Source: Azoarcus sp. (GTDB lineage: Bacteria; Pseudomonadota; Gammaproteobacteria; Burkholderiales; Rhodocyclaceae). From it: a stretch of 64,000 nt of DNA. The DNA lies in the NCBI GenBank assembly GCA_030656215.1, contig JAUSOD010000095.1, forward strand, positions 1 to 64,000, read 5' to 3'. The translations under genes and the position numbers were made by a program. The notes below the pieces were generated by a model. The model was not told the DNA's origin and did no database searches. It worked only from the letters and a program-made list of their open reading frames with translations. This document shows positions 41,567-49,885 of the stretch, piece after piece; positions within the stretch are counted from its first letter, which is position 1; the number at the start of each line of letters is the position of its first letter.

Positions 41567-42763
41567 TCAGCTGTTGTCTGCGATGGGGGCGCGTGCGCGC
41601 GGCGCGGCCGGATCGGCGGCACCCGACATCAGCACCGGGTTGGGGGCCACGGTCTGGTCCGGGCGGGTGCGCTGCAGGCCATTGACCACGATGCGCTCGC
41701 CCGCCTGCAGACCACTGTCGACCACCCGCAGCGGGCCGTGCGCGGCGCCCAGGGTGACCTCGCGGTAGGCGGTGCGGTTGGTGTCGTCGACCACCAGTAC
41801 GAAGCGCTTGTCCTGGTCGGTGCCGATTGCTCGCTCGTCGACCAGCAGGGCGTCGCGCGGGTCGCTGCTGCCGAGGCGGATGCGGGCGTAGAGGCCGGGC
41901 AGCAGGGTGCCGTCGGGGTTGTCGAACACCGCCCGCACCCGGATCGTGCCGGACGAGGTGTCCATCCGGTTGTCCACCGAACTGATCGTGCCGCTGCGCG
42001 GGTAGTCGTCCTCGTTGGCCAGCCCGAGCAGCACCGGCACCCTGCCCTTGCGACCGTTGATCAGGGCGAGAAAACTCTGCTCATCCACGTCGAAGGCGGC
42101 ATACATGCGTGCGACCGACACCAGCGTGGTGAGCGCCGGCGCGCCCGGGCCGGCGGCGACCACGTTGCCGACGGTGGCCTCGGCGCGCGACACCCGGCCC
42201 GCCACCGGTGCGGTGATGCGGGTGTATTCGAGGTTAAGACGTGCCGATTCCACCGTGGCGCGTGCCGCCAGCCGGTTGGCCGCGGCTTCGCGGGCGGCAT
42301 TCTGCTTTTCCTCGAGGGCGCGGCGGGCGATTGCGTTGTCGGCAATCAGGCGCTCGCCGCGGGCGAGGTCGGCTGCGGTGTAGGCGACGCGCGCCTCAGC
42401 TGCAGCGAGCCCGGCGCGAGCGTGTTCGAGTGCCGCGGCGTAGGGACGAGGGTCTATGGTGAACAACAGCTCGCCCTTGCGGACCAGTGCGCCATCCTCG
42501 AAGTGGACCGCAACGATGGTGCCTGCGACCTGCGGCCGGATCTCGACCCGGTCGACTGCCTCGAGCCGGCCGGAGTAGCTGTGCCAGTCGGTGATGCGCC
42601 GGGCGGTGACGGTGGCGACGTCGACCGGGCTCGGTGGTGGCGCGCTGGCGGTCGGGGTTGCATGGGCGTCGGCCTGTACGGCGAGGGTCACGAGTCCGCC
42701 GCCAAGGGCGAGGACGACTGCAATTGCCGTTGCGAGGGCATAGGGTTTGCGCAAGAGAGACAT
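41567..42763 (-). CDS. RND efflux membrane-fusion (adaptor) protein
   Basis: 398 residues. A hydrophobic N-terminal anchor (PYALATAIAVVLALGGGLVT) is followed by the lipoyl/hairpin region (IRPQVAGTIVAVHFEDGALVRKGE cut here as IRPQVAGTIVAVHFEDGALV) and EYTRITAPVAGRVSRAEATV, then beta-barrel and membrane-proximal domains. It links pump and outer-membrane duct. AGGAG nine bases upstream fixes the ATG. First gene of the operon adaptor - pump - duct, divergent from a LysR regulator. Confidence 0.95.
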   Translation of the reverse strand: MSLLRKPYALATAIAVVLALGGGLVTLAVQADAHATPTASAPPPSPVDVATVTARRITDWHSYSGRLEAVDRVEIRPQVAGTIVAVHFEDGALVRKGELLFTIDPRPYAAALEHARAGLAAAEARVAYTAADLARGERLIADNAIARRALEEKQNAAREAAANRLAARATVESARLNLEYTRITAPVAGRVSRAEATVGNVVAAGPGAPALTTLVSVARMYAAFDVDEQSFLALINGRKGRVPVLLGLANEDDYPRSGTISSVDNRMDTSSGTIRVRAVFDNPDGTLLPGLYARIRLGSSDPRDALLVDERAIGTDQDKRFVLVVDDTNRTAYREVTLGAAHGPLRVVDSGLQAGERIVVNGLQRTRPDQTVAPNPVLMSGAADPAAPRARAPIADNS

Positions 42764-42968
42764 CGCGGGACTCCTGTAGGGCTTCGATACGCCGGCGCGC
42801 CGGGTAGCGTTTAGTGTTTGCTTGCCCCGGTCCGATCCGATCGGGTCGGGGCTACTTTGCGGGGGGCCGGTGTGCAGCCGGGGGGGACGCACACGGCGGC
42901 CGGTTGCCGCGGTGCATTAATATTGGATGTTCGTTTGGTCTGGATAAATAGTCAGAATTCGGAAACAC

Positions 42969-42987
42969 TATTCGTTCTGAGCGAATA
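42969..42987. promoter_or_regulatory. LysR operator candidate TATTCG-N7-CGAATA
   Basis: A 6-7-6 palindrome containing the T-N11-A LysR core lies in the 281-base divergent gap between the RND operon and the LysR gene, 58 bases before the LysR ATG, in its most AT-rich part. It is a natural binding site for the adjacent regulator, controlling both directions. Confidence 0.5.
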
Positions 42988-43044
42988 ATCTCAGCCGGGA
43001 TTGATGGATAATTCGGCCAACGAAGCCATACCTCAGGAGGGGCC

Positions 43045-44052
43045 ATGGATCGCTTTCAAGCCATGCAGGTGTTCACCCGGGTGGTGGATGCCAACAGTTT
43101 TTCGCGTGCGGCCGACGGCCTCGGGCTACCGCGTGCCACCGTGACCACCATCATCCAGAACCTCGAGCGCCTGCTGCAGGTGCGCCTGCTCAACCGCAGC
43201 ACCCGGCGCCTGAGCCTGACTCCGGACGGCGCGGCCTATTACGAGCGTTGTCTGAGCATCCTTGCCGAGGTGGAGGAAACCGAGGCCTCGTTTCGCGAAG
43301 CGGCGCGCGCGCCGCGCGGGCGCCTGCGCATCGATGTGCCGGCCTCGATCGGACGCCTGGTGCTGATTCCACGTTTGTGCGAATTTCACCAGCGCTATCC
43401 CGAGGTGGAGCTCGCGATCGGCATGAGCGACCGCCCGGTGGACATGGTGCGCGAGGCCGTCGATTGCGCGATCCGCGTCGGCGCACTGCCGGATTCCTCG
43501 CTGGTGGCGCGGCGTATCGGCACCTTCTTCGGCGTCACCTGCGGCGCGCCCGCCTATCTCGAGCGCCACGGCGAACCGAAAACCCTGGAAGACCTCGCCC
43601 ATCATCGCGCGGTGCATTACTTCTCCAGCCTCACCGGCCGCATCCTCGACTGGGACTTCGTGGTCGATGGTGTGGTCACCGAAGTGAAGATGGACGGCGT
43701 GGTCTCGGTAAACGACGGCGACGCCTACCTCGCCTGTGCGCTACAGGGCTTTGGTCTGGTGCAGGCACCGCGCTTCATGGCGCTGCCCTATATCGAATCC
43801 GGCGCTCTGCGCGAGGTGCTGCCGCAATGGAGTCCGTCGCCGATGCCGATGTCGGCGGTCTATCCTGCCAACCGCCACCTGTCGCCCAAGGTGCGCGCCT
43901 TCGTCGATTGGGTGGCCGAGCTGTTCGCCGCCTGCCCGCTGCTCGGCGGCAGCACGGCGGTCGACTACTGCTGCAGCTACGAAGGCAAGGCCAGCGGCAA
44001 CACGCTGCGCTCGCTGGTCGAGCAGCACAATCTGGCCGAAAGCGTGCTCTGA
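43045..44052 (+). CDS. LysR-family regulator
   Basis: 335 residues: winged HTH at about 1-60 (MQVFTRVVDANSFSRAADGL, LPRATVTTIIQNLERLLQVR) and an effector domain (GRLRIDVPASIGRLVLIPRL). This is the PecT/DhdR-like LysR class that often sits beside efflux or oxidoreductase genes. The C-terminal extension (about 300-335) is longer than usual and holds CCSYEG. It starts after CAGGAGGGG, is divergent from the RND operon and 68 bases upstream of the Old Yellow Enzyme gene; control of both is inferred. Confidence 0.94.
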   Translation: MDRFQAMQVFTRVVDANSFSRAADGLGLPRATVTTIIQNLERLLQVRLLNRSTRRLSLTPDGAAYYERCLSILAEVEETEASFREAARAPRGRLRIDVPASIGRLVLIPRLCEFHQRYPEVELAIGMSDRPVDMVREAVDCAIRVGALPDSSLVARRIGTFFGVTCGAPAYLERHGEPKTLEDLAHHRAVHYFSSLTGRILDWDFVVDGVVTEVKMDGVVSVNDGDAYLACALQGFGLVQAPRFMALPYIESGALREVLPQWSPSPMPMSAVYPANRHLSPKVRAFVDWVAELFAACPLLGGSTAVDYCCSYEGKASGNTLRSLVEQHNLAESVL

Positions 44053-44120
44053 GTGCCAGTGCCAGATCAACAATCAATCTGAATCCTCCTTCCCTCAACC
44101 TAGCCCCGAGATATCTCACC

Positions 44121-45233
44121 ATGACTACTCTGTTCGACCCGATCACCGCCGGCGATATCACCCTTGCCAACCGTATCGCCATGGCCCCGCTGACCCGCAA
44201 CCGCGCGCCCGGCGCGGTGCCGGCCGACATCACCGCCACCTATTACGCTCAGCGCGCCAGCGCCGGCCTGCTGATCACTGAGGCCACTGCAATCAGCCAC
44301 CAGGGGCAGGGCTATGCGCACGTGCCCGGCCTGTATTCACCGGAGCAGATCGCCGGCTGGAAGCGTGTTACCGACGCCGTGCACGCGGCTGGCGGCAAAA
44401 TCGTGGTCCAGATGTGGCACGTCGGTCGCATCTCCCACACTTCGCTGCAGCCGGATGGCGGCGCGCCGGTGGCGCCCTCTGCGATTACCGCAAAAGCCAA
44501 GACCTACGTGATCAACCCGGATGGCAGCGGCGCCTTCGTGGCCACGTCCAAGCCACGTGCGCTCGACATCGGCGAGTTGCCCGGCATCGTCGAGGACTAC
44601 CGGCGAGCGGCTCGCGCAGCGATCGACGCGGGTTTCGACGGTGTCGAAGTGCATGCAGCCAACGGCTACCTGATCGATCAGTTCCTGCGCTCGGGCAGCA
44701 ACCATCGTAGCGATGCCTACGGCGGCAGCATCGAGAACCGCGCCCGGCTGATGGTCGAGGTGATGGAAGCAATCACGGCCGAGATCGGAGCCGGGCGCAC
44801 GGCGATCCGGATCTCGCCCGTCACTCCTGCCAATGACGCCGCCGATCCCGATCCGCAGCCGCTATTCACCTATGTCGTCGAACAACTTGCACGCTGGCCG
44901 CTTGCCTATGTGCACGTGATCGAGGGCGCCACCGGTGGCGCGCGCGACTTCCAGCAGGGCGACATGCCCTTCGACTATGCAGCGTTCAAGGCGGCCTACG
45001 CTGCGGCGGGCGGGAAGGCGGCGTGGATGGTCAACAATGGCTACACCCGCGAGCTCGCGGAGGCGGCGGTGGGCGAGGGTCGCGCCGACCTGGTCGCCTT
45101 CGGCAAGGACTTCATCTCCAACCCGGATCTGGTGACGCGCCTGCGCGAGAACGCGCCCTTGAACCCGTTCGATACCTCCACTTTTTATGGCGGCAACGAG
45201 AAAGGCTACATCGACTATCCTGCACTGGCCTGA
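44121..45233 (+). CDS. Old Yellow Enzyme family NADH:flavin oxidoreductase (NemA-like)
   Basis: 370-residue FMN alkene reductase. MTTLFDPITAGDITLANRIA opens the barrel; the substrate-binding pair is in FDGVEVHAANGYLIDQFL (His-Ala-Asn type) and SNHRSDAYGGSIENRARLM is the family signature. NemA/XenB-type enzymes reduce activated alkenes, N-ethylmaleimide and nitro compounds with NADPH. Together with an RND pump under a shared LysR regulator it suggests an electrophile or xenobiotic response. A terminator follows closely. Confidence 0.94.
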   Translation: MTTLFDPITAGDITLANRIAMAPLTRNRAPGAVPADITATYYAQRASAGLLITEATAISHQGQGYAHVPGLYSPEQIAGWKRVTDAVHAAGGKIVVQMWHVGRISHTSLQPDGGAPVAPSAITAKAKTYVINPDGSGAFVATSKPRALDIGELPGIVEDYRRAARAAIDAGFDGVEVHAANGYLIDQFLRSGSNHRSDAYGGSIENRARLMVEVMEAITAEIGAGRTAIRISPVTPANDAADPDPQPLFTYVVEQLARWPLAYVHVIEGATGGARDFQQGDMPFDYAAFKAAYAAAGGKAAWMVNNGYTRELAEAAVGEGRADLVAFGKDFISNPDLVTRLRENAPLNPFDTSTFYGGNEKGYIDYPALA

Positions 45234-45242
45234 GCGCTCATT

Positions 45243-45286
45243 CCGCCCCCCGAAGCGGGCGTCCGCGAAGGGGGCTGCGGTTTTTT
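45243..45286 (+). terminator. Rho-independent terminator after the OYE gene
   Basis: CCGCCCCC is followed by GGGGGCTGCGG and six T (45281-45286), nine bases after the OYE stop. The C/G blocks form the stem base; an internal GCGGGC-GTCC-GCG can fold further. Confidence 0.65.
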
Positions 45287-45365
45287 CCTTGCAGGCGTAA
45301 TCTGTGTGCTCGCCCGTGAATCGAACGCGACTGCGTCGATCGGGCCGTGCCGAGGAGGAGCAGCG

Positions 45366-45935
45366 ATGCAAGCGCTGGTGCACCCGTTTGCGGCAATTGC
45401 CCTGAGCAGCTTCCTGCTTGCAGCGCCCACCGTGGCGTCGGCTTGGGATATGGAAGGAACCCGGGCGGTGACCTTGCACACCCGTGACGGCGAGGCCATC
45501 CCGATCGGCACCGTCACCTTCCAGCCCCAGGGCGAGCGCACCGCTTTCGCGCTGCATCTGGACCACAAGGTCTTCAAGGACTTCTTCCTGTCGATGAGGG
45601 AGTTCAAGTGCGTGGAAGGCAGCGAGGAAATTCAGTGCCATGTCTCCTATCCCTACGCCAACCCGGCCACCGTGACTCGAGACGACCTGTCCTGGCTCGA
45701 GCATGCACTGCTGTTCCTGTACAAGACTCCATCCGAGTTCGGCGCCCGCCTGTGGAATGGGCTCTACTACCGGATGGCGATCACCGACGAGGGGATCGTC
45801 GGCACCGCCGAGGCGGTGGATCTGAACCTGATTTCGGCGCCGCCCGCCGATGCGACGGTGGCCCCCTATGTGCCGGCCGAGCGCAGCGAGATCGCCCCCG
45901 GCAGCCGCTGGATCGGTAAGCTGACGATACGCTAG
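45366..45935 (+). CDS. exported protein of unknown function, upstream of NosR-like gene
   Basis: 189 residues. Signal peptide MQALVHPFAAIALSSFLLAA to about VASA-WDMEG (cleavage near 26). The mature protein is beta-rich with two Cys in REFKCVEGSEEIQCHVSYPY that probably form a disulfide. No family recognised. GAGGAGGAGC precedes the ATG. It ends 20 bases before the NosR-like gene, so both are in one operon and the protein is probably a periplasmic partner of its N-terminal domain. Confidence 0.8.
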   Translation: MQALVHPFAAIALSSFLLAAPTVASAWDMEGTRAVTLHTRDGEAIPIGTVTFQPQGERTAFALHLDHKVFKDFFLSMREFKCVEGSEEIQCHVSYPYANPATVTRDDLSWLEHALLFLYKTPSEFGARLWNGLYYRMAITDEGIVGTAEAVDLNLISAPPADATVAPYVPAERSEIAPGSRWIGKLTIR

Positions 45936-45955
45936 GCAACCCGGTCGATCGCGCC

Positions 45956-48115
45956 ATGAGTCGCTTCCGACGTTGCTGCCGGCGATGCGCCGCGCTCCTT
46001 GCCATGGTGGCCGCCGCGACGCTGTCCGCCCACGCCGGCGAGCTCGACAAGGCCGACGTGGAGCGACGCTTCCCGCCGCCGCTGAAGGTCGGCGACAAGC
46101 TCCAGAATATCCCCGCGTGGCCGATCAGTAGCGAGCTGGAGCCGGACGCGGGGCCGGTCGCCTACGCCTTCGAGTCCATCGACCTGGCACCTATCCCCGG
46201 ATTTGAGGGTACGCCGTTCAATGTGCTGATCGCGATCGACCGCAAGGGCACCTATCTGGGCGTGGACGTGCTGCGCCAGCACGAACCGGTGTTCCTGAGC
46301 GGCCTCGGCGAGGTACCGCTGCACGAGTTCGTTCGTCAGTACGCGGGCAAGAGCCTGCTGCAGCAGATCAGCGTGGCCAGCATCTACGGCAGCGCCAGGC
46401 GCACCGGCGACGACAAGCGCGTGGTGCTCGACGGGGTGAGCAAGGCCACCGCGTCGATCCGCATTCTCAACCAGACCGTACTGACCTCCGCGCTGGCGGT
46501 GGCGCGCGCCGAGCTTGCGTTCGCGGCGCCGTCACAGGCGGGGCCGCCGGCGCAGGTCCGCGCCGAGGTGTTCGAGCCCCTCGACTTCGCGGCGCTGGTG
46601 CAAGGCGGCCATATCGGCCGCCTCAGCCTGCGCAACGATGAAATCGAGCAGCTCTTTGCCGACACCGACGGCGCTGGCCAGGATGCCGAGGGCCTGGCCG
46701 CCCCCGACCAGATCGGCGTCGACCTCTACGTTGCCTGGCTCAATGCGCCCACCATCGGCCGCGCGCTGCTCGGCGATACCATGTACGCCTATCTGATGCG
46801 CAGTCTGGAGCCGGGGCAGCAGGCTTACTGGGTTGCCACCGCCGGGCGGACGGCGCTGGTGGATGCGAACTTCGTGCGCGGCACGGCGCCACAGCGCCTG
46901 ACGCTGAGCCAGGACAAGGCGCCCTATGAGGCGCGCGATCTCGACCTCGATCTGGTGCCACCCGCCGGCGCGCCGCGCTTCAACAGCCTGCTGGCGGTCC
47001 AGATCCCGCCCATGTCGGGACTGGATCCGGGCCAGGTTGCCCAGTTCGGGCTCACCCTCAGTCGTGCCCGTGGCGCGATCCTGCCGATCGTCACCGAGCG
47101 CACGGTGAGCCTCGACTACTTGCCGCCAGCCGCACTGCTGAGCTATCCGCCCAAGCCGCTGCCGGAATGGCTCATCGCCTGGCAGGACCGCGCCCGCGAT
47201 CTCGCCATCATCGCCGCCGCCCTCGTGCTGCTCGCGGTCGTCCTCGCGCGCCCGCGCTGGATCTCGATCAGTGCCCCGCGGCTGCGTGCATTCCGCCTGT
47301 CCTTTCTCGCCTTCACCGTGGTTTTCATCGGCTGGTACGGCCAGGGGCAACTCTCGGTGGTGCAGATCACCGGGGCGATCAAGTCGCTCAATGCCGGTCA
47401 GGGGCTGGGCAGTTTTCTCTACGATCCGATTTCGTTGCTGCTGATCGCGTTCACAGCCATGAGCTTCTTCGTCTGGGGGCGCGGCACCTTCTGTGGCTGG
47501 CTGTGCCCCTTCGGCGCGCTGCAGGAGTTCGTTGCCATGCTCGGGCGCCGGCTCGGCGTGCGCGCGCGCCGCTTGCCCGCCCGACTGGCGCACGTGCTCG
47601 ATCGCGGGCGCTACTTCATTCTCGCTGCGCTGGTGGGCGCTGCGCTGTGGGCGCCGCGCGCGGCCGAGCAGCTGGTCGAGATCGAGCCGTTCAAGACCGC
47701 GATCACAGTCGGCTTCGACCGCAGCTGGCCCTTCGTCGCCTACGCGGTGGCGATGCTGCTGATCAGCGCGGTGTATTACAAGTTCTTCTGTCGCTTCGTG
47801 TGCCCGCTCGGTGCGGCGATCACCCTCGGCGGCCGCCTGCGCATGCCCGCCTGGCTGGTGCGGCGCGCCGAATGCGGCCAGCCGTGCCAGACCTGCCGCC
47901 ACCGCTGCGCCTACGATGCGATCGAACGCGACGGCACGATCGATTACGACAACTGCTTCCAGTGCCTCGACTGCGTCGGCATCTACCATGACGACACGCG
48001 CTGCGCGCCGCTGATCCTGTACCGGCGCAAGGGATGGAAGCTCGCGGAGGGCGGTCAGCGGCGGCCGGGCGTGCGCGCGGGATCAGCGACTGAAACCGCT
48101 GGCCGCTCCGCTTGA
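45956..48115 (+). CDS. NosR-like FMN-binding / 4Fe-4S membrane protein
   Basis: 719 residues. Signal peptide (to about 27), then a periplasmic FMN-binding domain (about 60-180) with the covalent-flavin motif DGVSKATASI, a long periplasmic stretch, and several membrane helices from about 415. Conserved CGWLCPFGALQEF and CRFVCPLGAAI motifs sit at helix ends, followed by a ferredoxin-like C terminus with CGQPCQTCRHRC and CFQCLDCVGIYHDDTRC. This is the NosR/NirI architecture, electron transfer from the quinol pool to a periplasmic target. No nosZ, nosD, nosF, nosY or nosL gene is present in the window, so this may be a NosR paralogue serving another enzyme. Confidence 0.88.
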   Translation: MSRFRRCCRRCAALLAMVAAATLSAHAGELDKADVERRFPPPLKVGDKLQNIPAWPISSELEPDAGPVAYAFESIDLAPIPGFEGTPFNVLIAIDRKGTYLGVDVLRQHEPVFLSGLGEVPLHEFVRQYAGKSLLQQISVASIYGSARRTGDDKRVVLDGVSKATASIRILNQTVLTSALAVARAELAFAAPSQAGPPAQVRAEVFEPLDFAALVQGGHIGRLSLRNDEIEQLFADTDGAGQDAEGLAAPDQIGVDLYVAWLNAPTIGRALLGDTMYAYLMRSLEPGQQAYWVATAGRTALVDANFVRGTAPQRLTLSQDKAPYEARDLDLDLVPPAGAPRFNSLLAVQIPPMSGLDPGQVAQFGLTLSRARGAILPIVTERTVSLDYLPPAALLSYPPKPLPEWLIAWQDRARDLAIIAAALVLLAVVLARPRWISISAPRLRAFRLSFLAFTVVFIGWYGQGQLSVVQITGAIKSLNAGQGLGSFLYDPISLLLIAFTAMSFFVWGRGTFCGWLCPFGALQEFVAMLGRRLGVRARRLPARLAHVLDRGRYFILAALVGAALWAPRAAEQLVEIEPFKTAITVGFDRSWPFVAYAVAMLLISAVYYKFFCRFVCPLGAAITLGGRLRMPAWLVRRAECGQPCQTCRHRCAYDAIERDGTIDYDNCFQCLDCVGIYHDDTRCAPLILYRRKGWKLAEGGQRRPGVRAGSATETAGRSA

Positions 48116-48300
48116 GCCTGCGTTGGCGAGCCCGGTCAGGAGGCGTAGGGTCGGCAGCCCGCCAAGCACCAGCGGAACGCCGAGCGCCTCGCGTAGCGCC
48201 TACTGGCCACGCCAAGGCTGATGGTGATCAGGCCGGCGCCTCCCAATGTACTCGTGCGCACAGAGTCCGCCCGCGATAGGGAACACAATCTTGGTCACGA
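48083..48300 (-). pseudogene. possible relic of a DMT-type transporter
   Basis: On the minus strand, fragments in two frames read IAGGLCAHEYIG, then GAGLITISLGVA, then after a frame change EALGVPLVLGGLPTLRLLTG. These resemble the last helices of an EamA/DMT permease with at least two frameshifts. The relic would overlap the NosR-like 3' end by 33 bases. Its 5' part is not found. I see nothing else in 48116-48467 except the lipoprotein ribosome site. Confidence 0.25.
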
Positions 48301-48467
48301 TCCTGCTTGATGGCCCCGCTCCGCGGCGCCGGCAGTGTCGATGCTGATGGGTGCATGCATGTGGACCAGCCAGGACGACTCGAGCTGGCCAGCCCGACGC
48401 CGTTCGGTTCAGTTTCGGACCGTCCGGCGAGCACGGCCCGACCCAGCATACCGAGCAGGAGCTTGCC

Positions 48468-49004
48468 ATGCACACGATCAATCGTTTCAATACCGCGCTC
48501 GCCCTGGCGCTCGTCGCCGCCCTTGGAGGGTGCGCGAATATGGGCCCGCCCGGTAGCACCGCCGGCACCGGTGTCGGCTCCCAGTCCTACCCGGTCACAG
48601 GGAACGCACCGTCGCCCCATATCTACTCCGGCTATGGCGTGCTGCAGGCAATTGAGCGGGTCCAGCAGCCGGTTGCGACCGCGAACACGGGTATCGGCGG
48701 CAGCTCGATCGGCCTTGGTGCCGTGGCGGGCGCCGTGGTCGGCGGTATCGTTGGCAATCAGGTCGGAGAAGGCACTGGCAAGACGATCGCCACGGCTATC
48801 GGTGTCGCCGGTGGCGCCTACGCCGGTCACGTCCTCGAGAACCGGAACCGGAACGATCCGGAACAGACCGTGAGCGAGGACTACCGGTTCACAGTTCGGA
48901 TGGAACAGGGCGCCTATCAGGTACTGACGCAAACGATGACCGCTGATTTTCGCGTCGGCGACCGGGTGCACATCGACAATGCAGGGGTTTTGCGTCGGTA
49001 CTGA
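48468..49004 (+). CDS. glycine-zipper outer-membrane lipoprotein (SlyB/17-kDa antigen-like)
   Basis: 178 residues. Lipoprotein signal with lipobox ALGGC (Cys22). The centre has a glycine-zipper membrane segment, GLGAVAGAVVGGIVGNQVGE followed by GKTIATAIGVAGGAYAGHVL, as in SlyB and rickettsial 17-kDa antigen proteins. The C-terminal domain YRFTVRMEQGAYQVLTQ with FRVGDRVHIDNAGV is the usual small beta domain. It is probably an envelope-stress-related outer-membrane protein. AGCAGGAG precedes the ATG at 48468. Confidence 0.9.
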   Translation: MHTINRFNTALALALVAALGGCANMGPPGSTAGTGVGSQSYPVTGNAPSPHIYSGYGVLQAIERVQQPVATANTGIGGSSIGLGAVAGAVVGGIVGNQVGEGTGKTIATAIGVAGGAYAGHVLENRNRNDPEQTVSEDYRFTVRMEQGAYQVLTQTMTADFRVGDRVHIDNAGVLRRY

Positions 49005-49043
49005 TTCCTCGCTTCGGTCCGGAGCGAGGGGCACGGTCGTACG

Positions 49044-49877
49044 CTAGGTGCGTGCCAGCAATGCGTCGAAGCCCGGGTAGTTGGCGCGGGTCAGGGCGTA
49101 CTTCTCGGCGCTCGCGGTGCGCGAGGCGCCCGACTCGAGTGCGTCGATGAAGGCGGCACAGTCGGTGACCCAGCTGCCGCCGACCAGGGTGACGCCGCGG
49201 GCAAACAGCGCATCGGGCAGGCAGCCGGCACTCGGGCCGATCATCGCGATCCAGCGCGCGTCGCGGCAACAGGTCAGCATGCGGTCGAGGGTGTCGTTGA
49301 GGAGCAGGGTGCTGGTCGACACCACCTTGATGCAGCCGGCGAGTTCGGCTGCATCGGTGGTGACGCGGTAGCCCTCGTGTTCCCCGGCGAGTTCGGTCTT
49401 GAGTTCGACCACGGTCAGCTTTGCGCCCGAATCCAGGATGCGCCCGAGCAAGGGCATGAACAGGCCGATCATGCCGATGGACTCGCCGGCCTGCGGCTGC
49501 AGCTGGCCGATCGAGTCAGCGCTGTTGTCGGGGCGGAAACCGGCACGGTCGTAGAGGCAGCGGGTCAGTGCATTGGCCGCGGCGAAGCCGATGGTCTTGT
49601 CGATGCCGGTGCCGCCGACGTATCGGCGGGCCACCTCCAGCGCGTCGGCACCGGCCAGTGCGGTGAGGTGGGCAGCTTCATGCAGGCGAGCGAGGGTGTC
49701 GTCGAGCAGCACGTACGACAGGCCGAGCGCGCCGTCGTCCAGTTCCACGGCGCAGAACTCGCCGCGATTGTCGGCGTTGGCCTGCGCCGGCGGCAGATGA
49801 AGGGCACGGATGCGAGGCAGCGGGCCGCGGGCGGCGAAACGTTCGAGCTGGGCGAGGTAGTCGGCGGCAAAACTCAT
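49044..49877 (-). CDS. DUF4213/DUF364 protein
   Basis: 277 residues. An N-terminal DUF4213-like domain (about 40-105; TGIDKTIGFAAANAL) precedes a DUF364 Rossmann-like domain (about 130-270; GMIGLFMPLLGRILDSGAKL, VSTSTLLLNDTLDRML, MIGPSAGCLPDALFARGV). The fold resembles enolase-N-terminal plus Rossmann proteins linked to heavy-metal or metal-cofactor handling; no reaction is established. AGGAG precedes the ATG. It is the third gene behind RavA-like and ViaA-like genes with an 8-base gap, so a substrate or client relation to that chaperone pair is inferred. Confidence 0.83.
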   Translation of the reverse strand: MSFAADYLAQLERFAARGPLPRIRALHLPPAQANADNRGEFCAVELDDGALGLSYVLLDDTLARLHEAAHLTALAGADALEVARRYVGGTGIDKTIGFAAANALTRCLYDRAGFRPDNSADSIGQLQPQAGESIGMIGLFMPLLGRILDSGAKLTVVELKTELAGEHEGYRVTTDAAELAGCIKVVSTSTLLLNDTLDRMLTCCRDARWIAMIGPSAGCLPDALFARGVTLVGGSWVTDCAAFIDALESGASRTASAEKYALTRANYPGFDALLART

Positions 49878-49885
49878 GGATGCTC

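Noticed and set aside
45956-48115. Calling a nitrous-oxide reductase operon
   Set aside because: No nosZ, nosDFY or nosL gene lies within the window on either side of the NosR-like gene.
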